From positions 8,352,001 to 8,416,000 of the forward strand of contig CM060893.1 in the NCBI GenBank assembly GCA_030762935.1: DNA of 64,000 nt. The letters are read 5' to 3'. The first letter of the stretch is position 1; each line of letters opens with the position of its first letter. A program made the position numbers and the translations under genes. This DNA comes from Hymenopus coronatus (lineage: Eukaryota; Arthropoda; Insecta; Mantodea; Hymenopodidae). The notes under the pieces are model-generated. The model searched no databases. It had not been told where the DNA came from and saw only the letters and a list, made by a program, of their open reading frames with translations. This document shows, in pieces, positions 28,544 through 40,691 of the stretch.

Positions 28544-29882
28544 TCAGGTGTGATCAAAAAGTTTCCGGAATGGCTTCACAGCAATGCTGACGCTGATATT
28601 TCTTTAAATCTTACCCAGACTGTAAATGCAGTGTTCTTTCCTGATAAAAATGAAGAGGTCACATGACTTCCCGTGACCATGCAGTGACGATGTAGACCCT
28701 CTGAAGTGAAAGTGTTTTGCATGTGCTGCGATTTTTCCGTGTAGCAAAAATGTCAGATAACGGAGAACAAAGAACAAACATTAAATTTTGCTTTAAACTC
28801 GGTGAAACTGCAACAGAAGCCTATGAAATGTTAACAACAGCTTATGGGGAGGAAGTTATGGGCAAAACTCAAGCTTTTGAGCAGTTTTCGAAATTTGAAA
28901 TTGATGGGACAGCAGTTAAAGCTGCAGATCGTTCGGGACGACCCTGTTCTGATGAAAATATCAACTAGGTGAGAGAAATGGTCTTAAGTGCATTACAATA
29001 AGAGAACTTTCTGACTCATTAGAACTCTCCTTGGAAGTATTCAAAGCATTTTGAAAGACAATTTGGACATGAGAAGAATTGCCACCAAGTTCGTGCACCG
29101 CCTGCTTTCAAATGACCAAAAGGAAAGCTGCATGATTGCCTGCACAGATCTTAAAGAACAGCCTCAAAATGACCCACAGTTTATGGAGAAAATGATTACT
29201 GGTGATGAAACATGGCTTTAGGATATGATCAAGAAACAAAGCAACAATCTTCAAAATGGAAGAGTCCATCTCCACGCCCCAAAAAGGTCAGACAAGTTGA
29301 ATCCAAACTGAAGTCAATGATGATTGTTTTGACATTAAAGGTATTTGTGCCACAGGGTCAAACAGTGAATCAAGGTTCATCAAACAAGTGCTGCAAAGAT
29401 TAAGGGAGAATGTGCGACACAAACGGCCAGAGAAATGGAGGAGTGGTGACTGGTTCCTGCATCATGACAATGCACCTGCACACAAAGCTCTTTCTGTTCA
29501 CCAAATTTTGGATAAAAATAGGATCAATAGTATTCCCCATCTCGCCTATTCTTCAAATTTGGCACCATGGACATTTTTTTTTCCCCGCAACTTAAAATGC
29601 GGCTCCGAGGACACCGTTTTGAGGACATTGATGTCATCCATCGCGAATCGCAGAAGGCTCTGAACGTGTTGAAAGAAGATTTCCAGCAGTGGCAGAAGCG
29701 CTGGGACAAGTGTATCAACTCCCAAGGAGACTACTTCGAGGTGCTTCCAGCAGTGGCAGAAGCGCTGGGACAAGTGTATCAACTCCCAAGGAGACTACTT
29801 CGAGGGTGGCAGTGCAGATTAGACAAAACAAACTGCTGTGTAAGTATTTATATCATTCCGGAAACTTTTTGACCACACCTCG
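28544..29882 (+). pseudogene. Mariner transposon M2 with broken transposase
   Basis: TA dinucleotides flank terminal repeats (AGGTGTGATCAAAAAGTTTC ... GAAACTTTTTGACCACACCT). The transposase (DNA cut-and-paste enzyme) begins VAKMSDNGEQRTNIKFCFKL, with the GRPCSDENIN end of the HTH region and a stop. Downstream pieces include TKFVHRLLSNDQKE, MITGDETWL (first Asp, about 29205) and FLHHDNAPAHKALS (second Asp, about 29466); the third region is degraded to SNLAPWTFFF. A 64-bp tandem duplication near the C terminus adds a frameshift. At 1.34 kb it is full length for mariner. Confidence 0.85.
29681..29808 (+). repeat. 64-bp tandem duplication inside mariner M2
   Basis: TTCCAGCAGTGGCAGAAGCG ... GACTACTTCGAGGTGC is repeated directly (29681-29744, 29745-29808) in the C-terminal codons (QQWQKRWDKCINSQGDYFEG). 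Since 64 is not a multiple of three, it breaks the frame. Confidence 0.9.
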
Positions 29883-29963
29883 TATAGAGGCTTTTTCTCC
29901 CTCAGATTATACTGCCTGTATTACCTTTTCTTGTGGCTCCTGTTGTAAAGAAATAATATGGTA

Positions 29964-30680
29964 TAAAAAATCTGATGTGTTCCATTCACATGATTTTTTC
30001 TACTTATTCTTACAAAAGCTTATTCTTCTGTCTACTTCATGCTAATCATGAATAGAAATGGTTTTATTACTTATTTCCTTATAAATAGAAGGGAAATAAG
30101 GGAACACGGGCTAAAATGATGATTAAATCGTTTAAAAGCTGGTTACTAAGTAACTGAAATTTGGTTCTCTTTGAATGGCAGGAGTAAAACAAAACAGAAA
30201 GGAATGAGCAATTTCTGTTGGGAAAAGTTTTTGGAAATGGTTAAATCCACAAATATAATGCACTTGAACATAAATTGCGTTTTAATGTGTGTAATAAGAT
30301 TTTGTCTATGTTATGGTTTATCAGTTATGCTAAAGTGCTCCAAAATGAAGAAGACTTCAGAGGCTATTCCCAGAAAATTCAAGTTATATATTTTATTTTA
30401 TCATATAAGTAACTTAAGTACATTGCATTTTAAGCAAAACTGTTAATTTTTGAGAAAATCAAAATTTTTGAAAACTTTTCTATGTAAAGGGTAGTTTTGG
30501 GAACTTAATGATTAGGTTTGATATTTAACTGACATTTTGTTTTTGAACTGTGTTGCACAACGCTTTTTATTAGATACAGAGGACCCCAAAATGTGTATTT
30601 CCAGTGAAATCTTGGTATCAAATTTTTGGGTAGCATGCAATACTTTCTCTACCCATATACTATGTAGAGAAAGTGAACAT
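29964..30680 (-). repeat. R850 dispersed repeat
   Basis: It starts AAAAAATCTGATGTGTTCCA and ends ATACTATGTAGAGAAAGTGA. The microsatellite section is shortened ('gttttgaactgtgttgcaca'). Confidence 0.7.
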
Positions 30681-30689
30681 GCATAAACA

Positions 30690-31235
30690 TTGAGAAGAAA
30701 TTAAACACATGGCTTGTTTGAAATGTAATTTATTAATGAAGAAATAATGAAATTAACACTTGAACCCATTTCATCACAATTCCTGCTAATTCCATCAGTC
30801 TTCCACACTCTTTCTATCCAGTACAGTATCTGCTTGTCATAAGGGATTAGCAATAAGTTTAACTTTATTCCTGAAAGCAAATATACCTAGCAACAGATCA
30901 AAGTGTTTACATAATCTTAGAAATGTTGTACTTCATCAGGAACAAATACTTATTCTAATGACAAGTAAACAAAAGCCATATCTTCCTCCATCACACTCCT
31001 GCAGGGCACAGTAATATACAAGCTTTGTGGTGGTACAGTAAACCAGTGGCAAATCTCATGACCACAATTTAAGTTTTACGTGAAATTGAACTGACAACTA
31101 AGGTCAATAGAAAGGCTGAGAATAGTCAGTTTCAACCAATTACAGTCATCTAGCTGGAGCGATATTGTCAAAACATCTCACAGCTGATGTTCATTTCTTT
31201 GAAATCTCGTCATACTTGCCAATCGTTTGTTTTTT
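30690..31235. other. Unassigned sequence
   Basis: AT-rich; no element end, tRNA-like head or coding signal recognised. Confidence 0.3.
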
Positions 31236-31239
31236 TTGT

Positions 31240-31800
31240 TTCATTTATGTAGCCTCTAAGGTCATATGCTTTGCAATCCGATCTTTAATTCAGCTTATAA
31301 ATAAGAGCATACTAAAAACAGCTTATTATGCACATTTTCACTCATTGATGACCTATGGAATAATATTTTGGGGAAATTCAGTAAATACAAAAAAAGTATT
31401 CATTATGCAAAAAAAGGTAATAATAATGACAATGCAAACCACTCTTCAAAATGTTTGGAATTTTACCATTAGCCTGTGAATATATTCTAGCCATATTGAC
31501 ATTTGTAATAAATAACCCAGAAAAGTTGACAAAAAAATATAGATATTCATAACAGAGAGACCAGATATAGGCAGGACTTACATAGACCAACAAATAATTT
31601 GCAGTTATTCCAAAAAGGGGTTTACTACAAAGGAATAGTCTTGTTTAATTCACTTCCCGCTTCTATAAAAGAATTGCAAATGAACAAAAACAGGTTTAGA
31701 TCAGAATTAAAAAGGTACCTTATTACTCACACCTTCTATACAGAGGAGGATTTCATTCAATCAAAAAATACTGGTAATAATGTAACATTGTAAATATAAT
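31240..31800 (+). mobile_element. LINE 3' end (jockey/CR1-like), decayed
   Basis: The frames show the end of a non-LTR reverse transcriptase: LKTAYYAHFHSLMTYGIIFW + GNSV near 31310-31380, KVFIMQKKVI, and YYKGIVLFNSLPASIKELQM followed by FRSELKRYLITHTFYTEEDF near 31630-31750. The SLxYGIIFWGNS and LFNxLPxxIK patterns match the copies at 11567 and 62110. Confidence 0.7.
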
Positions 31801-32102
31801 AAACATGAATATTCTAAGAATGCAAGTGTACGGGTACTTTTGGAAAGAGTCGTGTAATTGAAAACTATGTAAAACTGACACCTCTGAAAATTTATTGTCA
31901 GAGTTATTATTTGTAAATAAATGTATTAATAAATGTAATTGTTGACATAATCTATGTCCTAGAGTTTGGGCTTTGAGTCTAAGCTCATAATAGGATCTAC
32001 CGATTGCAGTGTTAGTATATCAGGGGCTTTGCATTAGAAACAGCGTGGTTTAAATCGTCTTGTTTTCCTCATACATACTACCAGACTGTGGGGGATAGGG
32101 AA

Positions 32103-32190
32103 TAAATAATTCCCCACCCAGATAGAAATCAAGCTGGGACCTCCAGGTGAGAAGTCAGCATGCTGACCACTTGACCACGGAGGCAGTCTC
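32103..32190 (-). repeat. tRNA-like SINE head
   Basis: The minus strand reads GCCTCCGTGGTCAAGTGGTC + AGCATGCTGACTTCTCACC with a degenerate box B (GAGGTCCCAGCTTGATTTC). It is not linked to a body I recognise. Confidence 0.5.
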
Positions 32191-32739
32191 TCCTGTCTTG
32201 GTTATTGGTACTAAGGTGACAATCCAGCCAGACAACTTCACTTTTAATAATGGTCAGTTCCACAATTGTACTTTCAATTAATTCAGTTACAATGTTTATT
32301 TAAAGTTTTATCCAGTTTATAATGTATTTAGTTCAAAAAAGGAATGAAAATAATCATATTTGTATTTCTTATGTATGAGACGAGTTCAATAACCTCAAAT
32401 AAAATAATATTTGTTTCCATTTCATGTATTAGTTATTAAAAGCTGAAATAAAATAAATGTTCCCTATTTCTATTGTTGCTATAGGCATTCATACATTGGG
32501 ATGTCTATTTCATTGAATTATCTTATCAAAAACAAGTCGTTTTCGATCTCTTAGGGCAATTATTGACAAGATGAAAACACTTGTGGTATTTGCTCATGTG
32601 TCAGCATCTGATATCAACAAATCCAGAATGGATGACTGGCATACTTCTTTTTATTGTTCCATTTACACACTACCTTTAACTGCATGGCAATATCAGCGGC
32701 ATTCATCTTTGAATATGTGCACTGTTGTTGGGTTTGTAA

Positions 32740-32890
32740 TTTTCTTCATTCACACTCACTCATACTTCCAAACTTTAAGAAGGATAGGGAATATTCTTGG
32801 TTTTATTCCCACCTCTCAGCCGGGAATAAAACCCAGGACACTTCAACAGCAGGCAGGAGCTCTACTGACTGAACTACGGGGACCAGCCCT
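32740..32890 (-). repeat. tRNA-derived SINE fragment (family S4)
   Basis: The minus strand starts GGTCCCCGTAGTTCAGTCAG + TAGAGC (box A) and has CCTGGGTTTTATTCCCGG as a worn box B. The remaining body is unclassified. Confidence 0.5.
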
Positions 32891-33224
32891 CTTATTGTCC
32901 CATGTTCCTTTCTAATATAACGAACAAGTGAAATGGAAACAAGCTTAATTTTAAATATGGCAAATATTTGGCCAAACTATTAAACAGAAAAGAAATTAAA
33001 TTATTGCATGTTGTTGCATATATGCAACAAAGATGATTAATCAAAGCTTTTACAATTTTCAGTGAACTTTTTTCATAATTTTGTATTATATTGTAAAAAT
33101 ATTAACATTTTTGCAATAAAGCTGTAGTGTTTTTTTTAATAGAAAAGAGAAAAATCAATACAACTGCAGTCAAGTGTAAGCCTGTCAGCATCCAAGCATC
33201 ATAACACCGGTTATTTTACTTGGG

Positions 33225-33320
33225 CCCTCCCCATCATTTACCACAGCACATTTGACTGCAGTCGCTGGGACTCGAATTTGCGACGTTCAGCTTTGAATAG
33301 ACGGCCAGTCCACTCCGTAT
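33225..33320 (-). repeat. tRNA-like SINE head (weak)
   Basis: On the minus strand CGCAAATTCGAGTCCCAGCG fits a box B, with AGTGGACTGGCCGTCTATTC upstream as a poor box A. Confidence 0.3.
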
Positions 33321-33329
33321 TGCACTAAT

Positions 33330-34340
33330 GATCATGGCTATTCAAGTTGCTTCAGTTGTCAGTGAAAGGGAATTAGAGACAGAGCAGCATATGTAGCAAA
33401 ATAATTCATGCAATTAAGGGCTAAATTTGTTTCTGTGGATGTTATTTTAAACTTTCTCCCAAAATAGGAAAGAGATTGCTGAAGTGTGATGGATGCAACT
33501 ACACAAACCTATTTCAATCTTTAGCCCATTCATTTCTTTGTTCAAATTCTTAGGTTTTCCATTTTATCTTCTAGAATGGTAACAAATTATACTGAGCTAT
33601 TTATCCTGCCCCTTTTCACCCATTTAAAAGCCAAAAAAATAAAAATACTTAAAACTAAAAAACCTCAGTTTACAACCAGTTCTTCACCAAGATATTCAGT
33701 AACAAATGACTAGCTCTAGGTCTACCGTATGTTCTGCACTGGAAAGCAATTCCAAGTTAGTGACATATAATGAAGAGGCAGTGAAAAAACACACTAAAAC
33801 AACTTGCTTTCAAGGCATACATACATTACACCTACAGTTCTCTTATTGAGGCATGGAACCTTATCTGCTAACAGAATAACTAAACAAATCTCAAGCAAAC
33901 ACATATTACATAAAAGGTTTCTTCAAAATAAGAAAGCCAATAGAACTTAACTTATCTATGATATTAATCAGGAAGCCTTACTAGTGAAGCTTTAAAAGGA
34001 TCTTAAAACTAAAAATGTTTAGAACCAGCAATGGTCAAAAGTTTGAACCATTCTTCATATTGCCCAAACAATATATTCAGTTAGGGAATATATTACAGTG
34101 AAACAGCAATTTATTAATAGAACTACATGTACAATTACCAATCGTTTGCCTTAAAGTTTATTGACAGCATTTTAAACCCTTTTATTTGGAAATAAAAAAA
34201 ATTATGTAACATACAAACAGAAAAGTTTGCTTAAGTTAAATATTTTGATCTATTTTCGCTAGAAATTTATTAATTATGACATTGAGGACATTATAGTTAG
34301 TTTTGATGACAAAAGAAATACTGTCAATTATACTTGGTGT
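33330..34340. other. Unassigned AT-rich sequence
   Basis: No coding exon, terminal repeats or SINE head recognised. Confidence 0.3.
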
Positions 34341-34344
34341 ACTT

Positions 34345-34896
34345 ATCAAAATGGATTTATGGAGGTGTAACCAGACAACAAATACAACGTGAATCAACCA
34401 TTCAGCTACGCAATAACACAAGAGCTAAATTGTACAGTAATCTGCATTACATTTGCTTTATGCCGTTTTCATTAATAGTGATACCGAGCTTCTGTGTGTT
34501 TTTGGTGAATATTTTTATCAGTTTCAGGTTATGTGAATTCATTTTTTGTATTTTAAAACATAAAACATCAAAGCAGGATGCTGTTTCTGTAGAGAAATGT
34601 TTATCCTTTCATTTGATGAGCCTGAACTATCTGCGTAATAAGCTTTTGTGTTCCTAATTGCTTATTTTGGGGTTTTTAATTTTGTTTTTAATTTTTTAAA
34701 AATATTGAAGAGACTTCCCATCCATATAATGCATATTATACAGTAGACAAAAGTGTTCACTACAAACGAAAAAAAGATTCAGCTCTGTCATTTGGTACTC
34801 ATGTTATTGCTAATAATTTAAAGCCTTGTATTCTCCTCTAAAATTGCTTGGCACTTTTCAGGCAGCATTTTGCTCTTCAGGCTGGCACTAAAAGGG
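34345..34896 (+). mobile_element. piggyBac-like relic (right part)
   Basis: It is homologous along its length to 27720-28252: 'gtgaatcaaccattcagcta', 'tgtgaattcattttttgtat', 'ttgcttggcacttttcaggc'. It ends GGCTGGCACTAAAAGGG followed by TTAA at 34897-34900. The left end is missing. The better-kept right end supports the terminal-repeat assignment of the copy at 27104. Confidence 0.65.
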
Positions 34897-34961
34897 TTAA
34901 AATGTGCACAAATCAACATGTGCTACCAACACTTGTGCAACATTTCAAAGAGTTTTTTTAT

Positions 34962-35226
34962 TGCCCTTCGTGGCGTAATGTTTACCATGCTAACTTCATA
35001 TACCCAAGGTCGCGGGATGGATTTTTTTGGGTACAAAAATCCTTAGCATGGCTTCCTTCGGAAGGGAAGTAAAGCCTTTGGTCCTGTGTTGTAGATTTAT
35101 GGCATGCAAAAGAACCTCAAGCCTGAAAGAGAGGCCTCTGAGCAAAATTAAGTGGTCTTTTGCGCCCAATATAGAATGGGACTCTGAGAACCACAGCAGT
35201 TAAAGAGTGTCCATAAATAACACACC
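34962..35226 (+). mobile_element. tRNA-derived SINE, family S1 (head deletion)
   Basis: CCTTCGTGGCGTAATG and 'ttcatatacccaaggtcgcg' are present, but box B is deleted, joining directly to 'ggatggatttttttgggtac'. The rest of the body and tail are intact. Confidence 0.8.
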
Positions 35227-35229
35227 ATT

Positions 35230-36215
35230 AATTTTTAATTTCATTGAGTTTAATTGAGTAGAACAGCAGATTAAACGTCACATATTGTAAATTATTGCAG
35301 TAATATTGCTGAATGAGGGTGTGTATACTGCACGTCGCTAATCCATGCAACTTTAGAAACTAATCACACTGCAGGATTTACAATTAAGCATACATGAAGA
35401 AGGAACCACATATTTCAAACTATCCATATTCTTAACTGCAATTTAAATTATACATTACTTTGTTCTTGCCTTAGACGCTGTACTTAATGATGTGCACAAG
35501 CATCCACAAAACTACCCTATCTTTTGTAAGGTAAGTGCCATTCTTGTTGTAGAAATGGTGCAGTTGTACCAATTTGTTTGTAATCACAGCTATTATGGAG
35601 CAGATGCTCTTCAGTTACACTAATTCTCCTTGGTTCATCAGAAACAATACTGAGATATCTCTCAAAGATCTTCTACTCCGAGTTACAGCGTTTCAGAAGC
35701 TCTGGTGTACAAAATGAGAAAGAAGCCAAGAAAGTAACCTCAAGATAGCTTATTATCAGACACTGAAATTGAACAAGACTGATTCAACCTAATTTGTAAC
35801 ATTTATACCTTCTTTTTTCATCTTAATATTGTAAATAATACAAATTCATTTTTCAACTCCTATTTTACAAACTTGTTAATATTATTTTTGTTTAATTTTT
35901 GAGTTTACCTGAAATTTGTATTTCTAAGCTTGTTATAAACTTCTTCGTAGTCATTGTAATTTCTTTTAACCTCAATACTTTTCAGACCATGTACATATGT
36001 TAATGGTGTCACATGACCCTTTTTAATTAATGTTATTTACTTAAAAAAAGATGCTATTCACATTTCTAAGGCTCTCAAACTTTTGTGAACACACAGAATG
36101 TATGCTCATGAGCTGCTACTGTACACAAATACCAGAAGATGATCTGAATTATGTGGCCAGAAGTACCCACTGCAAATAGTTTTTCACCCTGAATCTGCCA
36201 ACCGCCAACCTTTGA
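35230..36215. other. Unassigned sequence
   Basis: AT-rich with no recognisable exon or mobile element end. Short frames are below 60 codons. Confidence 0.3.
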
Positions 36216-36217
36216 TT

Positions 36218-36975
36218 TTTACTTTCTCTACACGTGCTATACACATAGTGTATAGAGAAGGTATTGTATGCAACCTAAAATTTGATACCAAGATTTCACC
36301 AGAAATATATGTTTTAGAACTCTCTGAATCCTAAAAAACATTACTAGAAAAATGTCCGTTTCTGAGTCTGTGGGCAGCATAGCTCAAAAATGTTATTTAA
36401 GTTCAGTATCTTCCAAGGATGCAACAACACAGATTTTCAAGAAAATCCCCCCCATCCTTTACATGGAAAAAATTACGAAAATTTTGGTTTTCTCAAAAAT
36501 GGCTGTAACGATTTTGATTAAAATCTCTTATATTTAAGATATTTACATGACAATTAAAATGTATATCCGGAATTTTGCATAACTGTAAGAGATAGACACA
36601 AACTTACTAAACAAAAGATGTAGATCTCCTTAAACATACAATCATATGCTTTTTTGTACAGTTGACGGTTTGAGGTATTCCTTGTTATTGGTTTCAGTTT
36701 TAAAATACTTAAACTTTTCTCGTATGAGAACTTGTCCACTCCTGGCCATGCAAAGAAACAGAATTCAATCCCATATCAACTACATTTTAAAATACATGAC
36801 TTGGTTTAGCCTAGTGTATTCCCTTATTTCCCTTCTATTTATAAGGAACTAAGTAATTAGACCATTTCTGCTAGTGTTTATTTTCAGTAGCATGAAATAG
36901 AAGAGTACACTTTTTAACAATAATTTGTTACAGAAATAAAGAGAAAGTCATGTGAATGGAACACATCAGATTTTT
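36218..36975 (+). repeat. R850 dispersed repeat
   Basis: TTTTTACTTTCTCTACACGT at one end and ATGGAACACATCAGATTTTT at the other. Missing blocks inside ('tatatccggaattttgcata') show an internal deletion relative to 24938-25803. Confidence 0.75.
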
Positions 36976-37257
36976 GAAAGTTGTTTGTTGTTTTCATCCT
37001 TCCTCTGTCTTTTCTCCACATAAGGTCAACATGTGATAGACTAGATTAGAACTTTCACAGGATGATGAACAGAAGGGATATGCCCCTACTTGCCTGCACC
37101 AAAACCTTAAGATTTATTTGTATATCATCTCCCTAAACTCTAATAAATCTCAGGATTGATTAGCTTTGTATTAGATACTATCTCATTTGGATCAACAGTT
37201 CCAAACTGACTGCATCTGCTTCACACAGGAATATTAACTGTGAGATTTTTTTTTTTT

Positions 37258-37486
37258 GGTAGTAGTTTGTCCTTTAACCTGGTTGGTCATATCAGACGAT
37301 GAATAAAATTGGTGAAATGATGCTCAAATGATCTTGGGGTCCATGGAGCTTAAAGTTATTCAACATTTGTCTTCTCAGGATAAGGATAAACCCGAAAAAA
37401 AAAAAAAAAAAACCTTATCCAGGTAACTTGCCCTAAGCGAAATTTGAACTCATGACCTTTTGAATGTGAGGCAGACATGCTACCCA
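37258..37486 (-). mobile_element. tRNA-derived SINE, family S2
   Basis: The minus-strand body (GATATGACCAACCAGGTTAA, 'ctccatggagcttaaagtta') and head ('gcgaaatttgaactcatgac' as box B complement) are clear. A 20-bp A run lies in the middle at about 37393-37412. Confidence 0.75.
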
Positions 37487-37584
37487 GGCAGGCTGAGGAT
37501 GTTTTCTCCTCTACACCACACATCCTGAATCTTGGGTCTTCTGAAAACCCATTATCTCCAGTCAACAAATCCACCGTGATCTGG

Positions 37585-37843
37585 TCACCCTCCATGGTGT
37601 ACTGGTTACCTTATATACCCAAGGTCGTGGGTTCAAACCTGGCGGAGGACAAGGGATTTTTTTTTGGGCGTAAAAATCCTTAGCCTGGTTTCCTTTGGAA
37701 GGGAAGTAAAGCCGTTGGTCCAGTGTCATAGATTTATGGCACATAAAAGAACATCAAGCCTGATCAAGAGGCCTCTGAGTAAATTTAAGTGGTCTTTCAT
37801 ACCCAGTATAGAATGGGTCGCTGAGAACCACACCATAAATAAA
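37585..37843 (+). mobile_element. tRNA-derived SINE, family S1
   Basis: CACCCTCCATGGTGTACTGG + TTACC, box B GGGTTCAAACCTGGCGGAGG, then the S1 body. 'ccatgctgacttc' is deleted between the boxes. The tail ends 'ccataaata'. Confidence 0.8.
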
Positions 37844-38107
37844 ACTCAATTTCCATTTTTCCACCATGTTTTGGTTCCTACATAATTTAACGACTGCAGT
37901 ACTCCTTCTAAGAAAATGCTGCTGCATCGTTGTGTTTCCATGTCTCCGTTCCTGTGTTCAATAGTGTCTTTACATCCAGTCTAGCAGATATGTCCTTACC
38001 ATTAACTTGGTAATGCTCAAGAACAACCGTTCTAGTTCAGTATTTGAGGTCTGCAGCCATCTCCAGTGTGGCCAGGTACCCATACTAGAGTAAATAACAT
38101 TAAAAAG

Positions 38108-38200
38108 CCCTAGGGCAGCACAGTGGCTGAGTGGTTAGGGTGCTTGCCTCAACAAGGTGGCCCTGGGAACCACATGTGGGATTTGTGGTGGACTAAACAG
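38108..38200 (+). repeat. tRNA-like SINE head (Leu/Ser-like)
   Basis: GGCAGCACAGTGGCTGAGTG + GTTAGGGTGCTTGCCT has the box A of a class II tRNA, but box B (GGAACCACATGTGGG) is poor. A SINE or pseudo-tRNA is likely. Confidence 0.4.
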
Positions 38201-38487
38201 TGTCTGAGCAGTATCCCCACCATTCATTCCACCTTTCCTATCATCATTTTGCCTTCAATTTGTATCATCTGCTTCCTCTCTCTCCTGCCTGTCTATGGGT
38301 TGATACTTCTTTCCAGGTTCTTCATTCTATGATTAAACCTTCGTTGACTCTCCAAAAGAATTCTGACTCTAGTCCTCTCCTTCATATGGGCAGAATAGAC
38401 TGTTTACTAATAAATCCTGCAGCTGTATTAAAAAAACTTGTGTGAACAACTTGCCTCGTAAGTCAGACTGATTTTTGCCATCCATTT

Positions 38488-39257
38488 TTACTTTCTCTAC
38501 ATGTACTATGTATATAGTGTATAGAGAAGTTATAATGCACCCAAAAATTTGATACCAAGATTTCACCAGTAACACATATTTTGAAACCTCCTAAATAAAA
38601 AAAAAAAAAACATTTTTAGAAAAATATCCATGTATGTGTCTGTCTGTGTGTGCATCAAAGCTCAAAAATGAGAAATCCATTAAATACCAAATTTGATGTT
38701 TTAAGTTCAGTATCTTATAAGGATGCGACTCAAAGATTTTCAAGCAAATCCCCCCCACCCCCAACTATCCTTTACATGGAAAAATGTTCAAAAATGGCTC
38801 AAACGATTTTGATTAAAATATTGTATATTCAAGATATTTACCTGACAAATAAAATGTATATCTTAGCTTTTCTGGGAACAGCCTCTGAAGACTACTTTAT
38901 TCTGGATGAATTTGACAGAATTTTGTATAACTGGCAAAAACTTACTTAACAGAAAATGTAGAGCACATTAAAACACACAATTTGTATTATATACTTTTTT
39001 TTTTATCTTTAAGTCGCATCCTTGGAAGATACTGAACTTAAATACCAAGTTTGATATTTAACAGACTTTTCATTTTTAAGCTATGCTGTCCACAAGCACA
39101 CGCATGCATGCATGCACAGGGACCTTTTTCCTTTTTTTGGATTCAGGGGATCCCAAAACATGTATTTCTGGTGAAATCTCGTATCAAATTTTTGGGTGCA
39201 TTACAATACCTTCTCTATACACTATGTACATAGTAGATGTAGAGAAAGTAAAAATAA
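38488..39257. repeat. Two R850 copies, convergent inverted pair
   Basis: A plus-strand copy (38488 to about 39000, cut before its AAAAATC end) abuts a minus-strand copy (about 39003-39257) that keeps only the palindrome end. Both outer borders therefore carry the same TTTTTACTTTCTCTAC / GTAGAGAAAGTAAAAA terminus. Confidence 0.7.
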
Positions 39258-39777
39258 ATTAAATGTGCAAGTAAAACAAATTACTGTGCATTATTTATGA
39301 ACTCACCTTTGTACCTTGTATATATGGTAATAGAATTGCACCAACATCTAACAGTGAACTGTTGCACACTGTTGGTGCACTGCTTTTGTTTACAGTAAAC
39401 ACAATTGGCCAAGGATCGTAAGTTGAGTCCTGTATGGTTTTAATCGCTTGCTATTTACAGATAATTTAGTAGCAGGAGCCATATCTAAAGTGGGTATAGT
39501 TAGGTCAATAGATGGGTTCTGGAAAGAAATTAGGTTAAGAATGGAGGATGTTGAAAGACAAGAAATAATAGCAAATTTCAATACAAAAAGCTCATTGGTA
39601 TGGTATACAGAAATAAAGTGTCTGAAACAGGGAGAATTACATTGATATTTGTGATAAAACAGCAAGAGAAGGCTTTGCTTGGGCTAGAACAGGGATGGTA
39701 AAATTGAAAGTCTTGAGAAGAGAGAGAGTGATATAGAGAAATGTCCTTTGTGTCACCTGATAAAAGAATGGCACATA

Positions 39778-40691
39778 TGAGGTGCGATCAAAAGGTTTCC
39801 GGAATGACATCATAAATACTACACAACAGTTTGTTTTGTCTAATCTGCACTGCCACCCTCGAAGTAGTCTCCTTGGGAGTTGATACACTTGTCCCAGCGC
39901 TTCTGCCACTGCTGGAAGTCTTCTTTCAACATGTTCAGAGCCTTCTGCGATTCGCGATGGATTACATCAATGCCCTCAAAACGGTGTCCTTGGAGCCGCA
40001 TTTTAAGTCGCGGGAAAAGAAAAGAGTCCGCTGGTGCCAAATCTGGAGAAATGGCAGGATGGGGAACAGTGTTCTTCTTATTTTTATCCAAAAATTGGCA
40101 AACAGAAAGAGCTTTGTGCTTGGAGGCCTTGTCACGATGCAGGAACCAGTCATCTCTGCTCCATTTCTCCGGCCGTCTGTGTCGCACATTCTCCCTTAAT
40201 GAGTCAGAAAGTTCTCTTATTGTAATGCACCTATCATTTAAGACCATTTCTCTCAGCTGATTGATATTTTCATCAGTTTTGCTGGAACAGGGTCGTCCCG
40301 AATGATCTGCATCTTTAACTGATGTCACACCACTTTCAAATTTTGAAAACCGCTCAAATGCTTGAGTTTTGCCCATAACTTCCTCCCCATAAGCTGTTCT
40401 TGACATTACATAGGCTTCTGTTGCAGTTTTATCAAGTTTAAAGCAAAATTTGATATTTGTTTTTTGTTCTTCATAATGTGACATTTTTGCTACGCGAAAA
40501 AATCGCAGCACATGCTAAACATGTGTTCACTTCAGAGGGTCTACCTCGTCACTACGTGGTCACAGGAAGTCACGTGACCTCTCATTTTTATAAGGAAGGA
40601 ACGCTGCATGTACCGCCTGGGTTAGAATTAAATAAATCTCAGCGTCAGCATTGTTGTGAAGCCATTCCGGAAACTTTTTGATTACACCTCG
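39778..40691 (-). mobile_element. Mariner transposon M3, internally deleted
   Basis: TA flanks (39776-39777, 40692-40693) and terminal repeats TGAGGTGCGATCAAAAGGTT / AACTTTTTGATTACACCTCG mark it. At 914 bp it is about 425 bp shorter than M2. It lies inside a LINE 3' end. Confidence 0.85.
39840..40511 (-). CDS. Mariner M3 transposase, in-frame deletion derivative
   Basis: The open frame of 223 codons carries the paired helix-turn-helix N terminus (NIKFCFKLDKTATEAYVMSR ... RFSKFESGVTSVKDADHSGR). It then jumps from IRELSDSL straight to RENVRHRRPEKWSRDDWFLH. Compared with M2, about 130 codons with the first catalytic Asp (GDETW) are gone. The second Asp survives (LHRD, but the usual HDNAPAH reads HRDKASKH) and the third region is intact (ISPDLAPADSFLFPRLKMRL). 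It should still be able to bind terminal repeats but not cut DNA. A fresh full-length start (MSHYEEQKT) is also possible 10 codons in. Confidence 0.75.
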   Translation of the reverse strand: MLRFFRVAKMSHYEEQKTNIKFCFKLDKTATEAYVMSRTAYGEEVMGKTQAFERFSKFESGVTSVKDADHSGRPCSSKTDENINQLREMVLNDRCITIRELSDSLRENVRHRRPEKWSRDDWFLHRDKASKHKALSVCQFLDKNKKNTVPHPAISPDLAPADSFLFPRLKMRLQGHRFEGIDVIHRESQKALNMLKEDFQQWQKRWDKCINSQGDYFEGGSAD

